Positions 1 to 8,908 are shown, numbered from the stretch's first letter. The stretch: DNA of 24,810 bases from Planctomycetaceae bacterium (GCA_009776995.1 WRMR01000010.1:1-24810); one strand, 5' to 3'. A program made the numbers and translations. Notes: generated from the sequence alone by a model not told the origin.

Positions 1-2
1 TT

Positions 3-161
3 TTCAACATTCAGTTTTTTTTCAAGCTGACGGCAGGTGGTTTGTCGCAATGTTGGCGAAAACTGGCGGCGGTGTTGAAGCCCTGGTACGACGAAATCGG
101 CGAGATGGTGAAAAGTTCGGGCGTGATCGCAACCGGCGAAAAAGACACCTGCTCAGGATGA
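3..161 (+). pseudogene. IS66-family transposase remnant, cut by the left window edge
   Basis: The + frame from position 3 reads through to a TGA at 159-161. It contains a stretch typical of the central part of IS66 TnpC transposases: FKLTAGGLSQ, then WRKLA, then LKPWYDEIGE, then VKSSGV. In intact proteins this segment leads straight into the DETGW catalytic motif; here that motif is lost and the frame ends in unrelated sequence. No further transposase segment was found in any frame up to 511, so this is a decayed fragment. The piece may continue to the left of the window. The call rests on recalled family motifs, not on an alignment. Confidence 0.6.
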
Positions 162-511
162 ATCTCGTTTGTGCGATACTCAACCGGGAAATCATGCCGT
201 AATCCTCCAAAAAAACTGGAAGTATTCAGAGTGTGGACAAGCACAGCGATCGTTTTGCGCTCGGATGAGAAAAACAGTGGGGACTTTGCGGTGAAAAGGT
301 GATCGGAAGGGACACAAAAGGGTAACGAAAGAACGCAAGGATCAGAAAAAATCGCTTTGCGATTTGCCCAAAACACTGTTTCTGAACAAGGCTATTGAAT
401 AGACATCTGTCCGCCGCAAAGCGAAGAAGACAAGTCGTGGACAGTCTTGAAATACAATTTCGGTGTTTTTTGCGTCGGCCAAAGGTGTCCCGGACAAACG
501 TGATGCGGCGG
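162..511. other. Intergenic stretch downstream of araA, no gene recognised
   Basis: Open frames on the minus strand here (22-210, 11-376, 226-540) have low-complexity, arginine- or phenylalanine-rich translations with no recognisable family, and the first two run antisense to the IS66 remnant. I see no convincing rho-independent terminator for the araA transcript, which would run leftward through this stretch. Confidence 0.5.
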
Positions 512-2005
512 TTATTTGTTGAGCATATAATAAACATCATTCAATTTGATTTGATTTCGCAAATCGGGGATTGATGTTTCGTTGTCGATCAACAGCATTT
601 CGATTCCGGAGATTTCGGCATAATCTTCAAAATATTCGCGGGCCAACGAATACGAAAACGCCGTGTGGTGCGTCCCTCCGGCAAGTATCCACGCATGGGC
701 GGCCGTTTTGAGGTCGGGTTGCGGCGTCCAAAACGCACGGGCAACCGGCAGTTTCGGCAGGTCGGCTTCCGGTTTTACGCAATCGACCTGGTTGACGATC
801 ATGCGGAAACGATTGCCCATATCGACGACCGTTGCCGCCATGCCGGTCCCTTCATGCGCGGTAAAAACCAGGCGAGCCGGGTCTGCTTTGCCGCCGATGC
901 CAAGCGGATGCACTTCGACACGCGGTTTGGTTTCGGCAATCGACGGGCAAATCTCGAGCATGTGGGCTTGCAGAATCGCTCCTTTCCCCTTGAAATGATA
1001 CACGTAGTCCTCCATGAACGATGTCCCGCCGGGAAGTCCTGTGGCCATCACTTTCAGCGTACGAACCAGAGCGGCGGTTTTCCAATCGCCTTCGGCACCG
1101 AACCCGTAACCGTCGTTCATCAGCCGTTGCGACGCCAAACCGGGAAGCTGGTTCAAACCATGCAATGCATCAAAATTCGTGGTGAACGCTTTGGCGTTGG
1201 TTTCCCGTAAAATTTTGCGCAGGGCGAGTTCGATTCGCGCGGCTTCCCGGACCTGTTGGTGTTTTGATCCGTGCTTTGCCGCTTTCGGTGCGAAATCATA
1301 GCGTTTTTCGTACTCGGCCATGAGTGCGTCAATCTCCGCATCGGTTGTTCGCGCAACTTCGGCGGCAAAGTCCCCGACGGGATAATAATCGACGTGATAA
1401 CCGAGTTTCATTTCCGCCTCAACACGGTCGCCATCGGTCACGGCAACATGATTCATGTTGTCGCCGAAACGCAATATTCTCATCGTTTGAGCATCCGACC
1501 AAGCGGCACAGACACGCATCCAAACGGCAATGCGTTCATGCACGTCGCTGTCTTCCCAATGCCCGGCAACGATTTTGCGAGGCTTCTTCATGCGTGCCGT
1601 CATATAACCGAATTCACGGTCGCCGTGCGCACTTTGGTTGAGGTTCATAAAATCCATGTCGATTTCCGGCCACGGAATTTCGCGGTGAAACTGCGTGTGC
1701 AGATGCAGAAGCGGCTTTTGCAGGATTTTGAGGCCGTGTGTCCACATTTTCGCGGGTGAAAACGTGTGCATCCAGGTGATGATCCCAACGCATTGCCCCG
1801 AACTGTTCGCCTCCTGGAATACTGCGGTGATTTCTTCCGCCGACTTGACGGTGTCCCGATAAACAATCTTGTACGGCAGGTTTCCCGCCTGATTCAACCC
1901 GTTGACAACTGCAATCGACTGCGTGTTGACTTGCCGGAGTGTTTCCGTGCCGTAAAGAAGTTGCGAACCGGTCACAAACCAGATTTCGTATTGTTCAAAA
2001 CTCAT
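512..2005 (-). CDS. araA: L-arabinose isomerase
   Basis: Cytoplasmic enzyme converting L-arabinose to L-ribulose (EC 5.3.1.4), the first step of bacterial arabinose catabolism. The 497-residue length matches the family (E. coli AraA is 500). Motifs visible: WFVTGSQLLYG at the N-terminus, HTFSPAKMW near residue 80, NLNQSAHGDREFGYM at 121-135, GFGAEGDWKTAALVR at 301-315, FMEDYVYHF at 330-338, and GGTHHTAFSYSL near 443-454. The metal-binding set of the family (E306, E333, H350, H450 in E. coli) corresponds to E305, E332, H348 and H446/H447, so the enzyme looks active. The ATG at 2005 is preceded by AAGGA about 7 nt upstream. It is the last gene of a symporter-araD-araA unit, 34 nt after araD. 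Confidence 0.97.
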   Translation of the reverse strand: MSFEQYEIWFVTGSQLLYGTETLRQVNTQSIAVVNGLNQAGNLPYKIVYRDTVKSAEEITAVFQEANSSGQCVGIITWMHTFSPAKMWTHGLKILQKPLLHLHTQFHREIPWPEIDMDFMNLNQSAHGDREFGYMTARMKKPRKIVAGHWEDSDVHERIAVWMRVCAAWSDAQTMRILRFGDNMNHVAVTDGDRVEAEMKLGYHVDYYPVGDFAAEVARTTDAEIDALMAEYEKRYDFAPKAAKHGSKHQQVREAARIELALRKILRETNAKAFTTNFDALHGLNQLPGLASQRLMNDGYGFGAEGDWKTAALVRTLKVMATGLPGGTSFMEDYVYHFKGKGAILQAHMLEICPSIAETKPRVEVHPLGIGGKADPARLVFTAHEGTGMAATVVDMGNRFRMIVNQVDCVKPEADLPKLPVARAFWTPQPDLKTAAHAWILAGGTHHTAFSYSLAREYFEDYAEISGIEMLLIDNETSIPDLRNQIKLNDVYYMLNK

Positions 2006-2039
2006 GTCAGATTCCTTTGTTTCCTGGAGGATTGTCAGG

Positions 2040-2759
2040 TCACGGCAGGCGGTTCCGCGACTGCCCGTAATAGGCGTTGGGGCCGTGTTTCCTTGAAAAA
2101 TGCTTTTCCATGAGCGCGGGATTCATCGGCAATTGCGGGTTGAGTGCATGCGTGATGAACGCCATTTTCGCCACTTCTTCAAGTACCACGGCATGATGCA
2201 CCGCGTCGGCGATATCCTTTCCCCATGCAAACGGGCCGTGATTGCTTACCAGCACACCCGGCACGTGGAGCGGGTTGATGTTTTGTTCGCGGAAGCATTC
2301 GACGATGACGTTGCCGGTTTCGGTTTCGTAATCGTCGAGAATTTCAGCGTCGGTCATCGGACGTGTGCAGGGGATTTCCCGCGAAAAATAATCGGCGTGC
2401 GTCGTACCGATGTTCGGAATGGCACGCCGTGCCTGGGCCCAGGCTGTGGCATACGTCGAATGCGTATGGACAATACCACCGATTTTTGCACCACCGATAT
2501 CCGCGAAATGACGATACAATACCAAATGCGTTGCTGTGTCCGACGACGGTTTGCACTTTCCGTCAACAACATTCCCGTCAAGATCGACGACGACCATCTG
2601 TTCCGGCGTCATTTCCCGGTAGGAAACGCCCGACGGTTTGATGGCGACCCAACCCCGCTCGCGATCAATCGCACTGGCATTTCCCCAGGTCAAAAACACG
2701 AGGTTGTGCCGCACGAGGTCGAGGTTCGCTTCGTAAACAATTTGTCTGAGTCGGTTCAT
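2040..2759 (-). CDS. araD: L-ribulose-5-phosphate 4-epimerase
   Basis: Class II aldolase-fold zinc enzyme converting L-ribulose 5-phosphate to D-xylulose 5-phosphate (EC 5.1.3.4). I chose the ATG at 2759 (MNRLRQIVYEANLDL, 239 residues) because it gives a length close to E. coli AraD (231) and sits 4 nt after the symporter stop; an in-frame ATG at 2792 would add 11 unlikely residues. Motifs: LTWGNASAID, KPSGVSY, PSSDTATH (D74), VHTHS (H98, H100), GTTHADYF (catalytic-type D123), VSNHGPFAWG (H174) and a C-terminal HGPNAYYGQ. The three zinc histidines are present. Tight spacing suggests co-transcription, perhaps translational coupling, with the transporter upstream. Confidence 0.96.
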   Translation of the reverse strand: MNRLRQIVYEANLDLVRHNLVFLTWGNASAIDRERGWVAIKPSGVSYREMTPEQMVVVDLDGNVVDGKCKPSSDTATHLVLYRHFADIGGAKIGGIVHTHSTYATAWAQARRAIPNIGTTHADYFSREIPCTRPMTDAEILDDYETETGNVIVECFREQNINPLHVPGVLVSNHGPFAWGKDIADAVHHAVVLEEVAKMAFITHALNPQLPMNPALMEKHFSRKHGPNAYYGQSRNRLP

Positions 2760-2763
2760 GCGA

Positions 2764-4650
2764 TCACCCGGTGAAATAGATGTAAATCGCAATGATGGTT
2801 ACGATCAAGCCCGCCGTCAGGATCACATCGAGTGTGTTCCAGCTTTCACGGGTTTCCATACGCTGTTCATCGGTGGAAGTCGCGTAAGTCAAACCAACAA
2901 CCTGCTCCGCCTTTGGACGCGGCGTCACCAGACTGACGCCGACGATGATCAGCGAGCAAACGACCGTCAGGAAAATGCAGACGTAAGTGAAGCTCGCCGT
3001 CGCAAACAAATACGGCGCGTAGTTCATAAAGCAGGGAATACTGGAAAAGAGTTTGCAGTATTCCAGCGTCGCATCCAGTTGGGGATTGAACATCGCTGCC
3101 GCCCAGGGAACTTGAGCAAAGGTTCCGCCCGCTTCAACGCTCCTGGCAATCAGTTCCATCACCATACGAAGCATTCCGAGACAAAAACCGGTGACCAGTC
3201 CGCACATGCAACCATAGCCATTGATTCGCTTGAGAAAAACGCCGAGGAAAAAGACGGCGAAGATCGGCGGCGCGATGTACGCCTGGACGCTTTGCAAATA
3301 CTCATACAGTGAGTTTCCCATGAACGGAATGATTGGGATCCAAAGCAGACCGAGGACGACCATCACCGCCGTTGTCAAACGCCCCATCCAAACGAGCGTC
3401 TTTTCCGACGCATTCGGATTGTATTTCGTGTAAATGTCCATTGTGAAGAGTGTGGAACTCGAATTGAAAACCGACGCAAGGGAACTCATCAGTGCGGCCA
3501 TGAGTCCTCCGATGACAATTCCCTTGATTCCGATCGGCAACACCTCCCTGACGAGAACCGGAAACGCGGAGCTGGAGTCTTCGAGGACTTCCGAACCGAT
3601 TTTTCCCTGGGCGGCCAGTGCGTACGCAATCATGCCCGGCACAATGAACAGGAACACCGGCGTCAATTTCAGATACGCGCCGAAGATCGTGCCGCGACGA
3701 GCCTGCCGCTGATTTTTCGCGGCAAGCGTTCGCTGGACAATGTATTGATCGGTGCACCAGTACCACATTCCGACAATCGGGGCTCCGAACAACAGTCCGA
3801 ACCACGGAAAACTTTTATGCGAAAGTGGTTTCCAAAGATTGAAATGGTCCAGTTTTTCATCGACCATTTCGCCTTTCTCGTTTGAGATTTGTGCGTTGAT
3901 GATCACTTTTTTTTCGGCGTCATCGACAACAACGATTTTCCGCGGGGCATTCTGGCAAACAGTTTTCAATTCACTCCAGCCGCCCACCTGCTGAAGCCCG
4001 ACAACCAACACACAAGCCGCTCCGCCGAGAAGGACAATCGTCTGAATGGCTTCGGTGTAAAGCACGGCACGGAGCCCGCCGAGAATCGTGTAAAGTCCCG
4101 TGATCAACACCATGCCAACCGCGCCGACCCAGAAATTACTGATTCCCGGAATGAGGGCGACCGGAAAAACCGCTTTGAAGACGATGCCGCCGGCAAAGAG
4201 CGTCACCGAAATTTTTGTGAACACATAAGCGATCAAACTGATGACGGTCAGGAAGGTTCTCGCACTTGGGGAATAACGCCGTTCGAGAAATTCGGGCATC
4301 GTGTAAACGCCGCTTCGCAGGTAAAACGGCACCATGACCCAGCCGAGGACCAGCAGACACCAGGCGTGCAGTTCGTAGTGGGCCATCGCCATGCCGTCTT
4401 TTGCTCCGGTACCCGCCAGACCGACGAGGTGCTCCGAACCGATATTCGACGCGAACAGCGAGCAGCCAATGAAAAACCAGCCGGCATGTTTCCCGGCAAG
4501 GAAGTAATCCTGGGAGTTCTTGTTGCTTTGCGAAATCACCCACCAGGCAATTCCCAGCAGAATCACAAAATACGCAGCAAGCGTTACCCAGTCCCAAAAT
4601 CCCAGCGCGGCTGACGCCTGGGCAAAAAGCAATCCGTCGAAGTATGGCAT
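2764..4650 (-). CDS. SGLT-type sodium/sugar symporter (SSS family)
   Basis: Inner-membrane sodium:solute symporter of 628 residues with about 14 hydrophobic segments. The region DYFLAGKH (48-55), SLFASNIGSEHLVGLAGTGA (64-83) and VYTMPEFLERRY (115-126) followed by LIAYVFTKIS closely resembles the sodium/glucose cotransporter branch (SGLT1, vSGLT) rather than the proline or pantothenate branches. The ATG at 4650 (MPYFDGLLF) is preferred over an in-frame upstream start at 4731, because AGGA lies about 9 nt before it and the extra 27 residues look like untranslated leader. It is the first gene of the operon with araD and araA, so L-arabinose or an arabinose-containing sugar is the likely substrate; that specificity is inferred from context only. 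Confidence 0.93.
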   Translation of the reverse strand: MPYFDGLLFAQASAALGFWDWVTLAAYFVILLGIAWWVISQSNKNSQDYFLAGKHAGWFFIGCSLFASNIGSEHLVGLAGTGAKDGMAMAHYELHAWCLLVLGWVMVPFYLRSGVYTMPEFLERRYSPSARTFLTVISLIAYVFTKISVTLFAGGIVFKAVFPVALIPGISNFWVGAVGMVLITGLYTILGGLRAVLYTEAIQTIVLLGGAACVLVVGLQQVGGWSELKTVCQNAPRKIVVVDDAEKKVIINAQISNEKGEMVDEKLDHFNLWKPLSHKSFPWFGLLFGAPIVGMWYWCTDQYIVQRTLAAKNQRQARRGTIFGAYLKLTPVFLFIVPGMIAYALAAQGKIGSEVLEDSSSAFPVLVREVLPIGIKGIVIGGLMAALMSSLASVFNSSSTLFTMDIYTKYNPNASEKTLVWMGRLTTAVMVVLGLLWIPIIPFMGNSLYEYLQSVQAYIAPPIFAVFFLGVFLKRINGYGCMCGLVTGFCLGMLRMVMELIARSVEAGGTFAQVPWAAAMFNPQLDATLEYCKLFSSIPCFMNYAPYLFATASFTYVCIFLTVVCSLIIVGVSLVTPRPKAEQVVGLTYATSTDEQRMETRESWNTLDVILTAGLIVTIIAIYIYFTG

Positions 4651-4729
4651 GGCTGGTTCCTGTTGGTTGGTGGACAGTAGTGAAAAGTGAGGGCAGGTGC
4701 TTTTTTCTCTTCCCTCTTGCTCCACCCTC

Positions 4730-4757
4730 ATTTTACCGTCACAACCCCCGCTGAAAA
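4730..4757 (-). promoter_or_regulatory. Weak candidate promoter for the symporter-araD-araA operon
   Basis: On the minus strand, TTTTCA (4757-4752) is followed after 16 nt by TAAAAT (4735-4730), about 80 nt before the symporter start. The -10 match is good and the -35 is poor. The -35 falls in the tail of the IS5-type remnant, so the operon may be transcribed from an IS-derived sequence. Sigma specificity in this organism is unknown. Confidence 0.22.
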
Positions 4758-5125
4758 GGCCGGGAGTTCGAATCGCGCCGACTTGCCGTTATCTTCAACC
4801 TCACCACCGTTTCTGATGTTTTGACTGTCAAGGCAACCAGCACCCGGCATCGGCTTCTTGCCCTTGTTTTTCTGCACCAAACGTCACAAGACAGTGTGAA
4901 TCTTTTGCCAAACGCCGTCCTTCCGCCAATGCCGGAAGACATTGTAAACTGTCTTCCATTTTGGAAAGTCACCCGGAAATTTCTCCATTGGCAACCGGTG
5001 CGCACGAAATACCAGATGGCATTGATCACCTGCCGCAGATCAATCTGATTCGGCCCTTTTTTCTGTTTCGGAATGATTTTTTTGATGACTTGTCGTTGCT
5101 TTTCCGTCAAGTCTGTGCGATAATA
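4739..5125 (-). pseudogene. IS5-family transposase remnant (frameshifted, truncated)
   Basis: The N-terminal part of an IS5-type transposase is readable from about 5125 leftward: YYRTDLTEKQ, then IIPKQKKGPNQIDLRQV, then INAIWYFVRTGCQWRNF. Near 4975 the match moves to another frame (PGDFPKW, VYNVFRHWRKDGVWQKIHTVL), which meets an in-frame stop, and then continues as RLVQKNKGKKP and GCLDSQ. Only the first third to half of a normal transposase is present, with no ATG start, at least one frameshift and one stop, so it cannot be functional. Sequence beyond DSQ (4739-4800) no longer resembles the family with certainty. It abuts the upstream end of the arabinose operon. Confidence 0.8.
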
Positions 5126-5150
5126 TTAATGTCACTTTCGTGTTACGAGT

Positions 5151-5184
5151 GCAAGATTCAAATTGCAAATTGCAGATCGCAAAG
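5151..5184 (+). repeat. Degenerate heptanucleotide tandem repeat (unit near GCAAATT)
   Basis: The sequence reads GCAAGATTCAAATT, GCAAATT, GCAGATC, GCAAAG: successive 7-nt units starting with GCA, with drift. It lies between the IS5-type remnant and the small membrane protein gene, in a stretch with no supported coding frame. Its 7-nt period is shared with the repeats at 12322-12453 and 15147-15168, though the unit sequences differ. Confidence 0.55.
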
Positions 5185-5238
5185 TGTTGTTATCCGCGTC
5201 ACCCTGCGACGTGTATGTACGGCACAAGGAACAGACAA

Positions 5239-5721
5239 ATGAAATTGTTTGATATGAATTCCATTTGGTCGGGTATTTACTTGAAACCGGCACGAACCGA
5301 CCTTGTGTTGGACGCAATTGTCGGTTTGTTGCTTCTCGTGATATGTGGGATCGTGTTGGGTGCGTTTTTGTTTCCGGCATGTTTTCCCGATACCGTTGAA
5401 CGAGAGCAAATTGGTAAGTTGATGCAATTTGCGGTAGCATTCGGCGCGTTGTATGTTTTGGGGACACGTTACCCTCCTCCTATCCGACGCAAAATTTTTG
5501 ACCGGAATCCGCCTGATAACAGCGAACGCTGTCATCGCATCAATACGAGATGCGTGAGGATTTATGCTATCCTCTGTTTGCTTTTTTTGTGGGAAAGTAT
5601 CAAGACGGCATTTACATTGACGAACGTGAAATGGTTGGATGATATTTTGCGTTTCGGTTTTGCGATGATCGCGGTGTCCTTGATAACCTGGGTTGTGATC
5701 CGTGTCAAGGTGCGGAAATAA
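5239..5721 (+). CDS. Small membrane protein of unknown function
   Basis: A 160-residue protein starting MKLFDMNSIWSG. The ATG at 5239 is chosen over the longer frame from 5140 because AAGGA sits 8 nt upstream and the extra N-terminus would be translated heptad repeat. Four hydrophobic segments are visible: LVLDAIVGLLLLVICGIVLG, then QFAVAFGALYVLG, then IYAILCLLFLW, then FGFAMIAVSLITWVVI, with a basic C-terminus (RVKVRK). A polar loop of about 30 residues between segments 2 and 3 carries many charged residues and two cysteines. I do not recognise a family. Base composition is AT-richer than its neighbours, and it lies next to IS remains, so recent acquisition is possible. Confidence 0.7.
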   Translation: MKLFDMNSIWSGIYLKPARTDLVLDAIVGLLLLVICGIVLGAFLFPACFPDTVEREQIGKLMQFAVAFGALYVLGTRYPPPIRRKIFDRNPPDNSERCHRINTRCVRIYAILCLLFLWESIKTAFTLTNVKWLDDILRFGFAMIAVSLITWVVIRVKVRK

Positions 5722-5772
5722 CGTTTTTTTCAATGCCATACACCGGCGTCCAGAACGCACTGCTAAACAATT

Positions 5773-6957
5773 ATGAAACCATTATTATTGTCACTGTTCC
5801 TCCTTACACCGTCTCTTGCCCTTGCCCAGGACGGCACGGCGGTTTGGGGTTGGGAAGACGATGCGATCACACAAACACCGGCTCAGCGAGACACGAAACC
5901 CAACTGGAACGGTACCACAGGGGTGATGTGGAACGAGCAGCCGTTGCGGGAAACACTTGGCAATTTCGCCCGAATCAACAGCATCGGTTTCATGCTCGAC
6001 CGCCGGATTGATCCCGGCACACCGGTTTCGCTTGACCTCAAACAGGTGACCGTGCGGGACGTGTTCGAGCAAGCGGCGGCACAATGCGGTCTCGGTTTTT
6101 GCGAACGGGAAACGGTTGCTTACCTCGGACCGCCTGACGCGGCGGAGTTATTGCAATTGCTGATCGCACTGCGAAGCGAGCAACTGGCTAAACTCCCGAA
6201 GGCGAAACGCGACGCGATGCTTTTGCCGAAGCCGTTCCGTGCCGAAGCGTTCGACACGCCGGTTGCAACGTTGCAGCGGTTGGCTGAGGAAACCGGCTTC
6301 GACGGCACAGCCTTTGATCGTCTGCCGCACGATGTTTGGCTGGAAATTGATTTCCCGAACGAGTCGGCCTGTGCCGTGTTTTCGCTGATTTTGATCGGAT
6401 TCGACCAAACGCTGGCCGTGTCGAGAGACGCGACGAAACTCGCCCCGATACCGATCCCGCGCGAGTTGGTCGTTGTACGGGAATACAAAGGACAAGTCGC
6501 ACGACAGTTGACTGAGGCGGAATTATTGTCACTGGCCCCCGATGCGAGTATCGCATCGATTTCGCAAGGTATCAGCATTGAAACCCCGCTCGAACAGCTT
6601 GCGAAAATCGAAATGCTGATCGCCAAACGGACAACGGAGTACAACGCGCAACAACGCCGGACGAGTACGCAGCAAAATCCGGCTGGAGACGCATTGACGC
6701 GTTTGCAGAATGAGCGGTTGACCGTACCCCCTTTCAGCGGTGCTCTTGACAAAACGCTCAAGACGCTTGCCGAGCGGATGCAGATCGAACTGATCATCGA
6801 CGAAAAATCGTTCGCGGCAAAAAATGTACGAATTGACACGCAAATTTCAACAAGTTTTGACCAGGCAACTGCCACTGAGGTTTTTGAAAAATGTCTCGCC
6901 CCGGTCGGAGCCAAATTCCGCTTTGAAGGCGAGACCGTGACCGTATTTATGGAGTAA
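5773..6957 (+). CDS. Secreted protein with two STN (secretin/TonB short N-terminal)-like domains
   Basis: A 394-residue protein with a clear Sec signal peptide (MKPLLLSLFLLTPSLALAQ, cleavage near residue 18). Two regions have the beta-alpha-beta pattern of the STN/secretin N0 fold: about 55-118 (LRETLGNFARINSIGFMLD, later VTVRDVFEQAAAQCGL) and about 318-393 (LDKTLKTLAERMQIELIID, later ATEVFEKCLAPVGAKF). The middle (about 130-290) is helical and lacks a known signature. No secretin beta-barrel or TonB-dependent receptor follows, so this is a stand-alone periplasmic or envelope protein, a type common in planctomycetes but of unproven role. The ATG at 5773 has no clear Shine-Dalgarno site. Confidence 0.75.
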   Translation: MKPLLLSLFLLTPSLALAQDGTAVWGWEDDAITQTPAQRDTKPNWNGTTGVMWNEQPLRETLGNFARINSIGFMLDRRIDPGTPVSLDLKQVTVRDVFEQAAAQCGLGFCERETVAYLGPPDAAELLQLLIALRSEQLAKLPKAKRDAMLLPKPFRAEAFDTPVATLQRLAEETGFDGTAFDRLPHDVWLEIDFPNESACAVFSLILIGFDQTLAVSRDATKLAPIPIPRELVVVREYKGQVARQLTEAELLSLAPDASIASISQGISIETPLEQLAKIEMLIAKRTTEYNAQQRRTSTQQNPAGDALTRLQNERLTVPPFSGALDKTLKTLAERMQIELIIDEKSFAAKNVRIDTQISTSFDQATATEVFEKCLAPVGAKFRFEGETVTVFME

Positions 6958-7015
6958 ACTTTGATAGATTTGCCGTTGAACAAGCATTTCCACAATTTTT
7001 CTGTAAAATCATAAG

Positions 7016-8908
7016 ATGACAAACACCCCGGAATTTGCGACGATAGACGACCTGGTGCGTTCCGTGCTTTGGCTCGACCGTTCGTTGGACATGTTATGTC
7101 CGATGGCGGTGCCAATGGGCGTCGAATCGCCTGTCCATTCGGAATGGTACTCACTGTTGCGGAAAAAACTCGTCCCGCAGCTCTCACGGCGTTCGCATCT
7201 TGTCGTGGCCGTGACGGGCGGAACCAACACGGGCAAGTCGGTCATTTTCAATCAACTGGCCGGCGAAAAAGCCAGTGCCGCCGATTCTCACGCCGCCGGA
7301 ACCAAGCACCCGGTCTGTCTTTTGCCACCGGGGTGTGACGCCGGGGAACTGTTGCGGCAGTATTTCGACGCCTTCGAGCATTGTCCCTGGCAACAGGCGA
7401 GTGACCCGCTCGAAGCAGCACCGGAACATCGCCTGTACTGGAACATCGGGCAAAACGTGCCAAGGCGGTTGTTGCTGGTCGATACGCCGGATGTCGATTC
7501 CGATGCCGAAGTCAACTGGGAACGTGCCCGCAGTATTCGTCAGGTTGCCGATCTGCTCATTGCCGTGCTGACGAGCCAGAAATACAACGACGCGGCGGTC
7601 AAGCAGTATTTTCGCGAGGCGGTGGAGTCCGGCAAGCCGGTTTTACTCGTCTGGAACATGGCGTATGAAGATCAATACCGTGATGTCTGGCCGGAATGGA
7701 TTTCGCAATTTCGCGCTGAGACCGGTGTTTCGCCGCTGGCGGTTTTTGCGACCCCGCATAACCGTGATGCCATCGAAGCCATGACGCTTGAAGTGCGCGA
7801 CATCGGTCTGGACGGTCGCGGCGTGGCGGGGGAAGATGCTTCGATGGAACCCCGGTTTCCCGTTGTGCCGCTCCAAAAATATCTCAACGAAATCCGGTTC
7901 GACGAACTGAAAATGCAGGCACTCATCGGGGCATTGCGGCGGGTCGATGCCGAAAACGAAGGCGTCGGAACTTACCTGCGGCAAATTGAAACGGCGGCGC
8001 GCGATTTTGATTCGGCGGCCAAAACGATTCGTGACCGCGACCGTTTCGACATCGACTGGCCGACCATTCCGAAAGCAATGCTCGCCGATGAAATCAGTCG
8101 ATGGTGCAACTCGAAACGCTCCGATCTGCTGCAAAATGTCAGTGCCGCATACAACACCGTACTCAGGCCGGTGCAGTGGGCATGGGGAAGTTTTCGCAAC
8201 CGCCTGGCTTCAAACCAGCAAAAGGCCGAGCAAAAAGAGGAACTCGCCGCCGTCATGCAGCTTGTTGAAAAGACGATTGACCAGTTGAAGTTGCTTGGCA
8301 TTGCGACGTCGAACCGGGTTTTGAAGGATGAACTGAACCGTTACCTCGGCGAAAAACGCAAGGAGTTACTCTCGGCGGGCGAACGGATTCACTCGCAAAT
8401 TCCGCCGAAAACGGACGCCTACATGCGCGGCGAAGTGTATGCCATTTTGAATCATTGGGCTGAGGAAAACCCGGATCAGTGGCAAAAGCTGCACAAAATC
8501 GACGTGGCCGCGCTCGGAACGCACGCCGTATTGAGTCTCGGGGCACTTGCAACTTGCGGTGTGTTCGGAGTGGCAGCATTCGGTTCGCTGGGCGTGATGC
8601 CGCTGCTCATGACGGGAGGGATTGTCGGCGGCAGCGAAGCTTTGCTCAAAATTCTCGGCGAGGAAGTGCGAATGAAAATCGCCGAGCTGAAAGTCGCCAT
8701 TCAGAAGAAATATGCCTCCTGGCGCAAGGGTATCTTCCTTGAGCGGTTTGAATCGGAACTCTGGGGCGAAATGCTCCGCAAATTCGACACTTTCTCCGCC
8801 GTCGCCCGATCGAAGGAATACCATGGCACACTCCAAGCACTCGAAAGCGTACGGAAAATTTTCAGACAGGATTGCTTGGATCGTCAGAACGGGACTCAGA
8901 CACAATAA
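7016..8908 (+). CDS. Large P-loop GTPase with C-terminal membrane segment (dynamin/Era-like)
   Basis: A 630-residue protein. Residues 62-78 form a GTPase G1 loop, VVAVTGGTNTGKSVIFN (K74, S75). A G2-type threonine is likely at T96. G3 is DTPD at 156-159 in place of the usual DxxG. The expected NKxD (G4) is replaced by WNMAYED near 213-219, so guanine specificity is not assured. After the G domain come about 200 residues of predicted helix (300-495), then a long hydrophobic stretch at about 497-545 (alanine/glycine/leucine rich) that could form a membrane hairpin, then a basic helical tail. The layout recalls bacterial dynamin-like or ribosome-associated GTPases with membrane paddles. The function is unknown. 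The start ATG is 58 nt after the STN gene with a weak ribosome site. Confidence 0.82.
   Translation: MTNTPEFATIDDLVRSVLWLDRSLDMLCPMAVPMGVESPVHSEWYSLLRKKLVPQLSRRSHLVVAVTGGTNTGKSVIFNQLAGEKASAADSHAAGTKHPVCLLPPGCDAGELLRQYFDAFEHCPWQQASDPLEAAPEHRLYWNIGQNVPRRLLLVDTPDVDSDAEVNWERARSIRQVADLLIAVLTSQKYNDAAVKQYFREAVESGKPVLLVWNMAYEDQYRDVWPEWISQFRAETGVSPLAVFATPHNRDAIEAMTLEVRDIGLDGRGVAGEDASMEPRFPVVPLQKYLNEIRFDELKMQALIGALRRVDAENEGVGTYLRQIETAARDFDSAAKTIRDRDRFDIDWPTIPKAMLADEISRWCNSKRSDLLQNVSAAYNTVLRPVQWAWGSFRNRLASNQQKAEQKEELAAVMQLVEKTIDQLKLLGIATSNRVLKDELNRYLGEKRKELLSAGERIHSQIPPKTDAYMRGEVYAILNHWAEENPDQWQKLHKIDVAALGTHAVLSLGALATCGVFGVAAFGSLGVMPLLMTGGIVGGSEALLKILGEEVRMKIAELKVAIQKKYASWRKGIFLERFESELWGEMLRKFDTFSAVARSKEYHGTLQALESVRKIFRQDCLDRQNGTQTQ

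Noticed and set aside
11..210. Minus-strand frame with GFNTAASFRQHC resembling an AraC-family helix-turn-helix, attractive next to araA
   Set aside because: The + strand of the same bases encodes a much better IS66 transposase match, and the minus frame has no upstream AraC helices, so the likeness is an antisense shadow.
665..1210. Long + strand frames opposite araA, araD and the symporter
   Set aside because: They are antisense to genes with full catalytic motifs and show no family resemblance; long shadow frames are common opposite GC-biased codons.
4749..4790. tRNA-like 3' arm (GGGAG, GTTCGAATC) on the + strand
   Set aside because: The putative T-stem pairs at only three of five positions, and no D arm, anticodon arm or matching acceptor 5' strand is present; the bases lie in the tail of the IS5-type remnant frame.
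5131..5150. Further hairpin on the minus strand (CAC GAAA GTG) resembling the REP-like family
   Set aside because: It has a GNRA-type loop but lacks the tandem purine mismatch and the outer stem, so similarity is limited to about ten bases.
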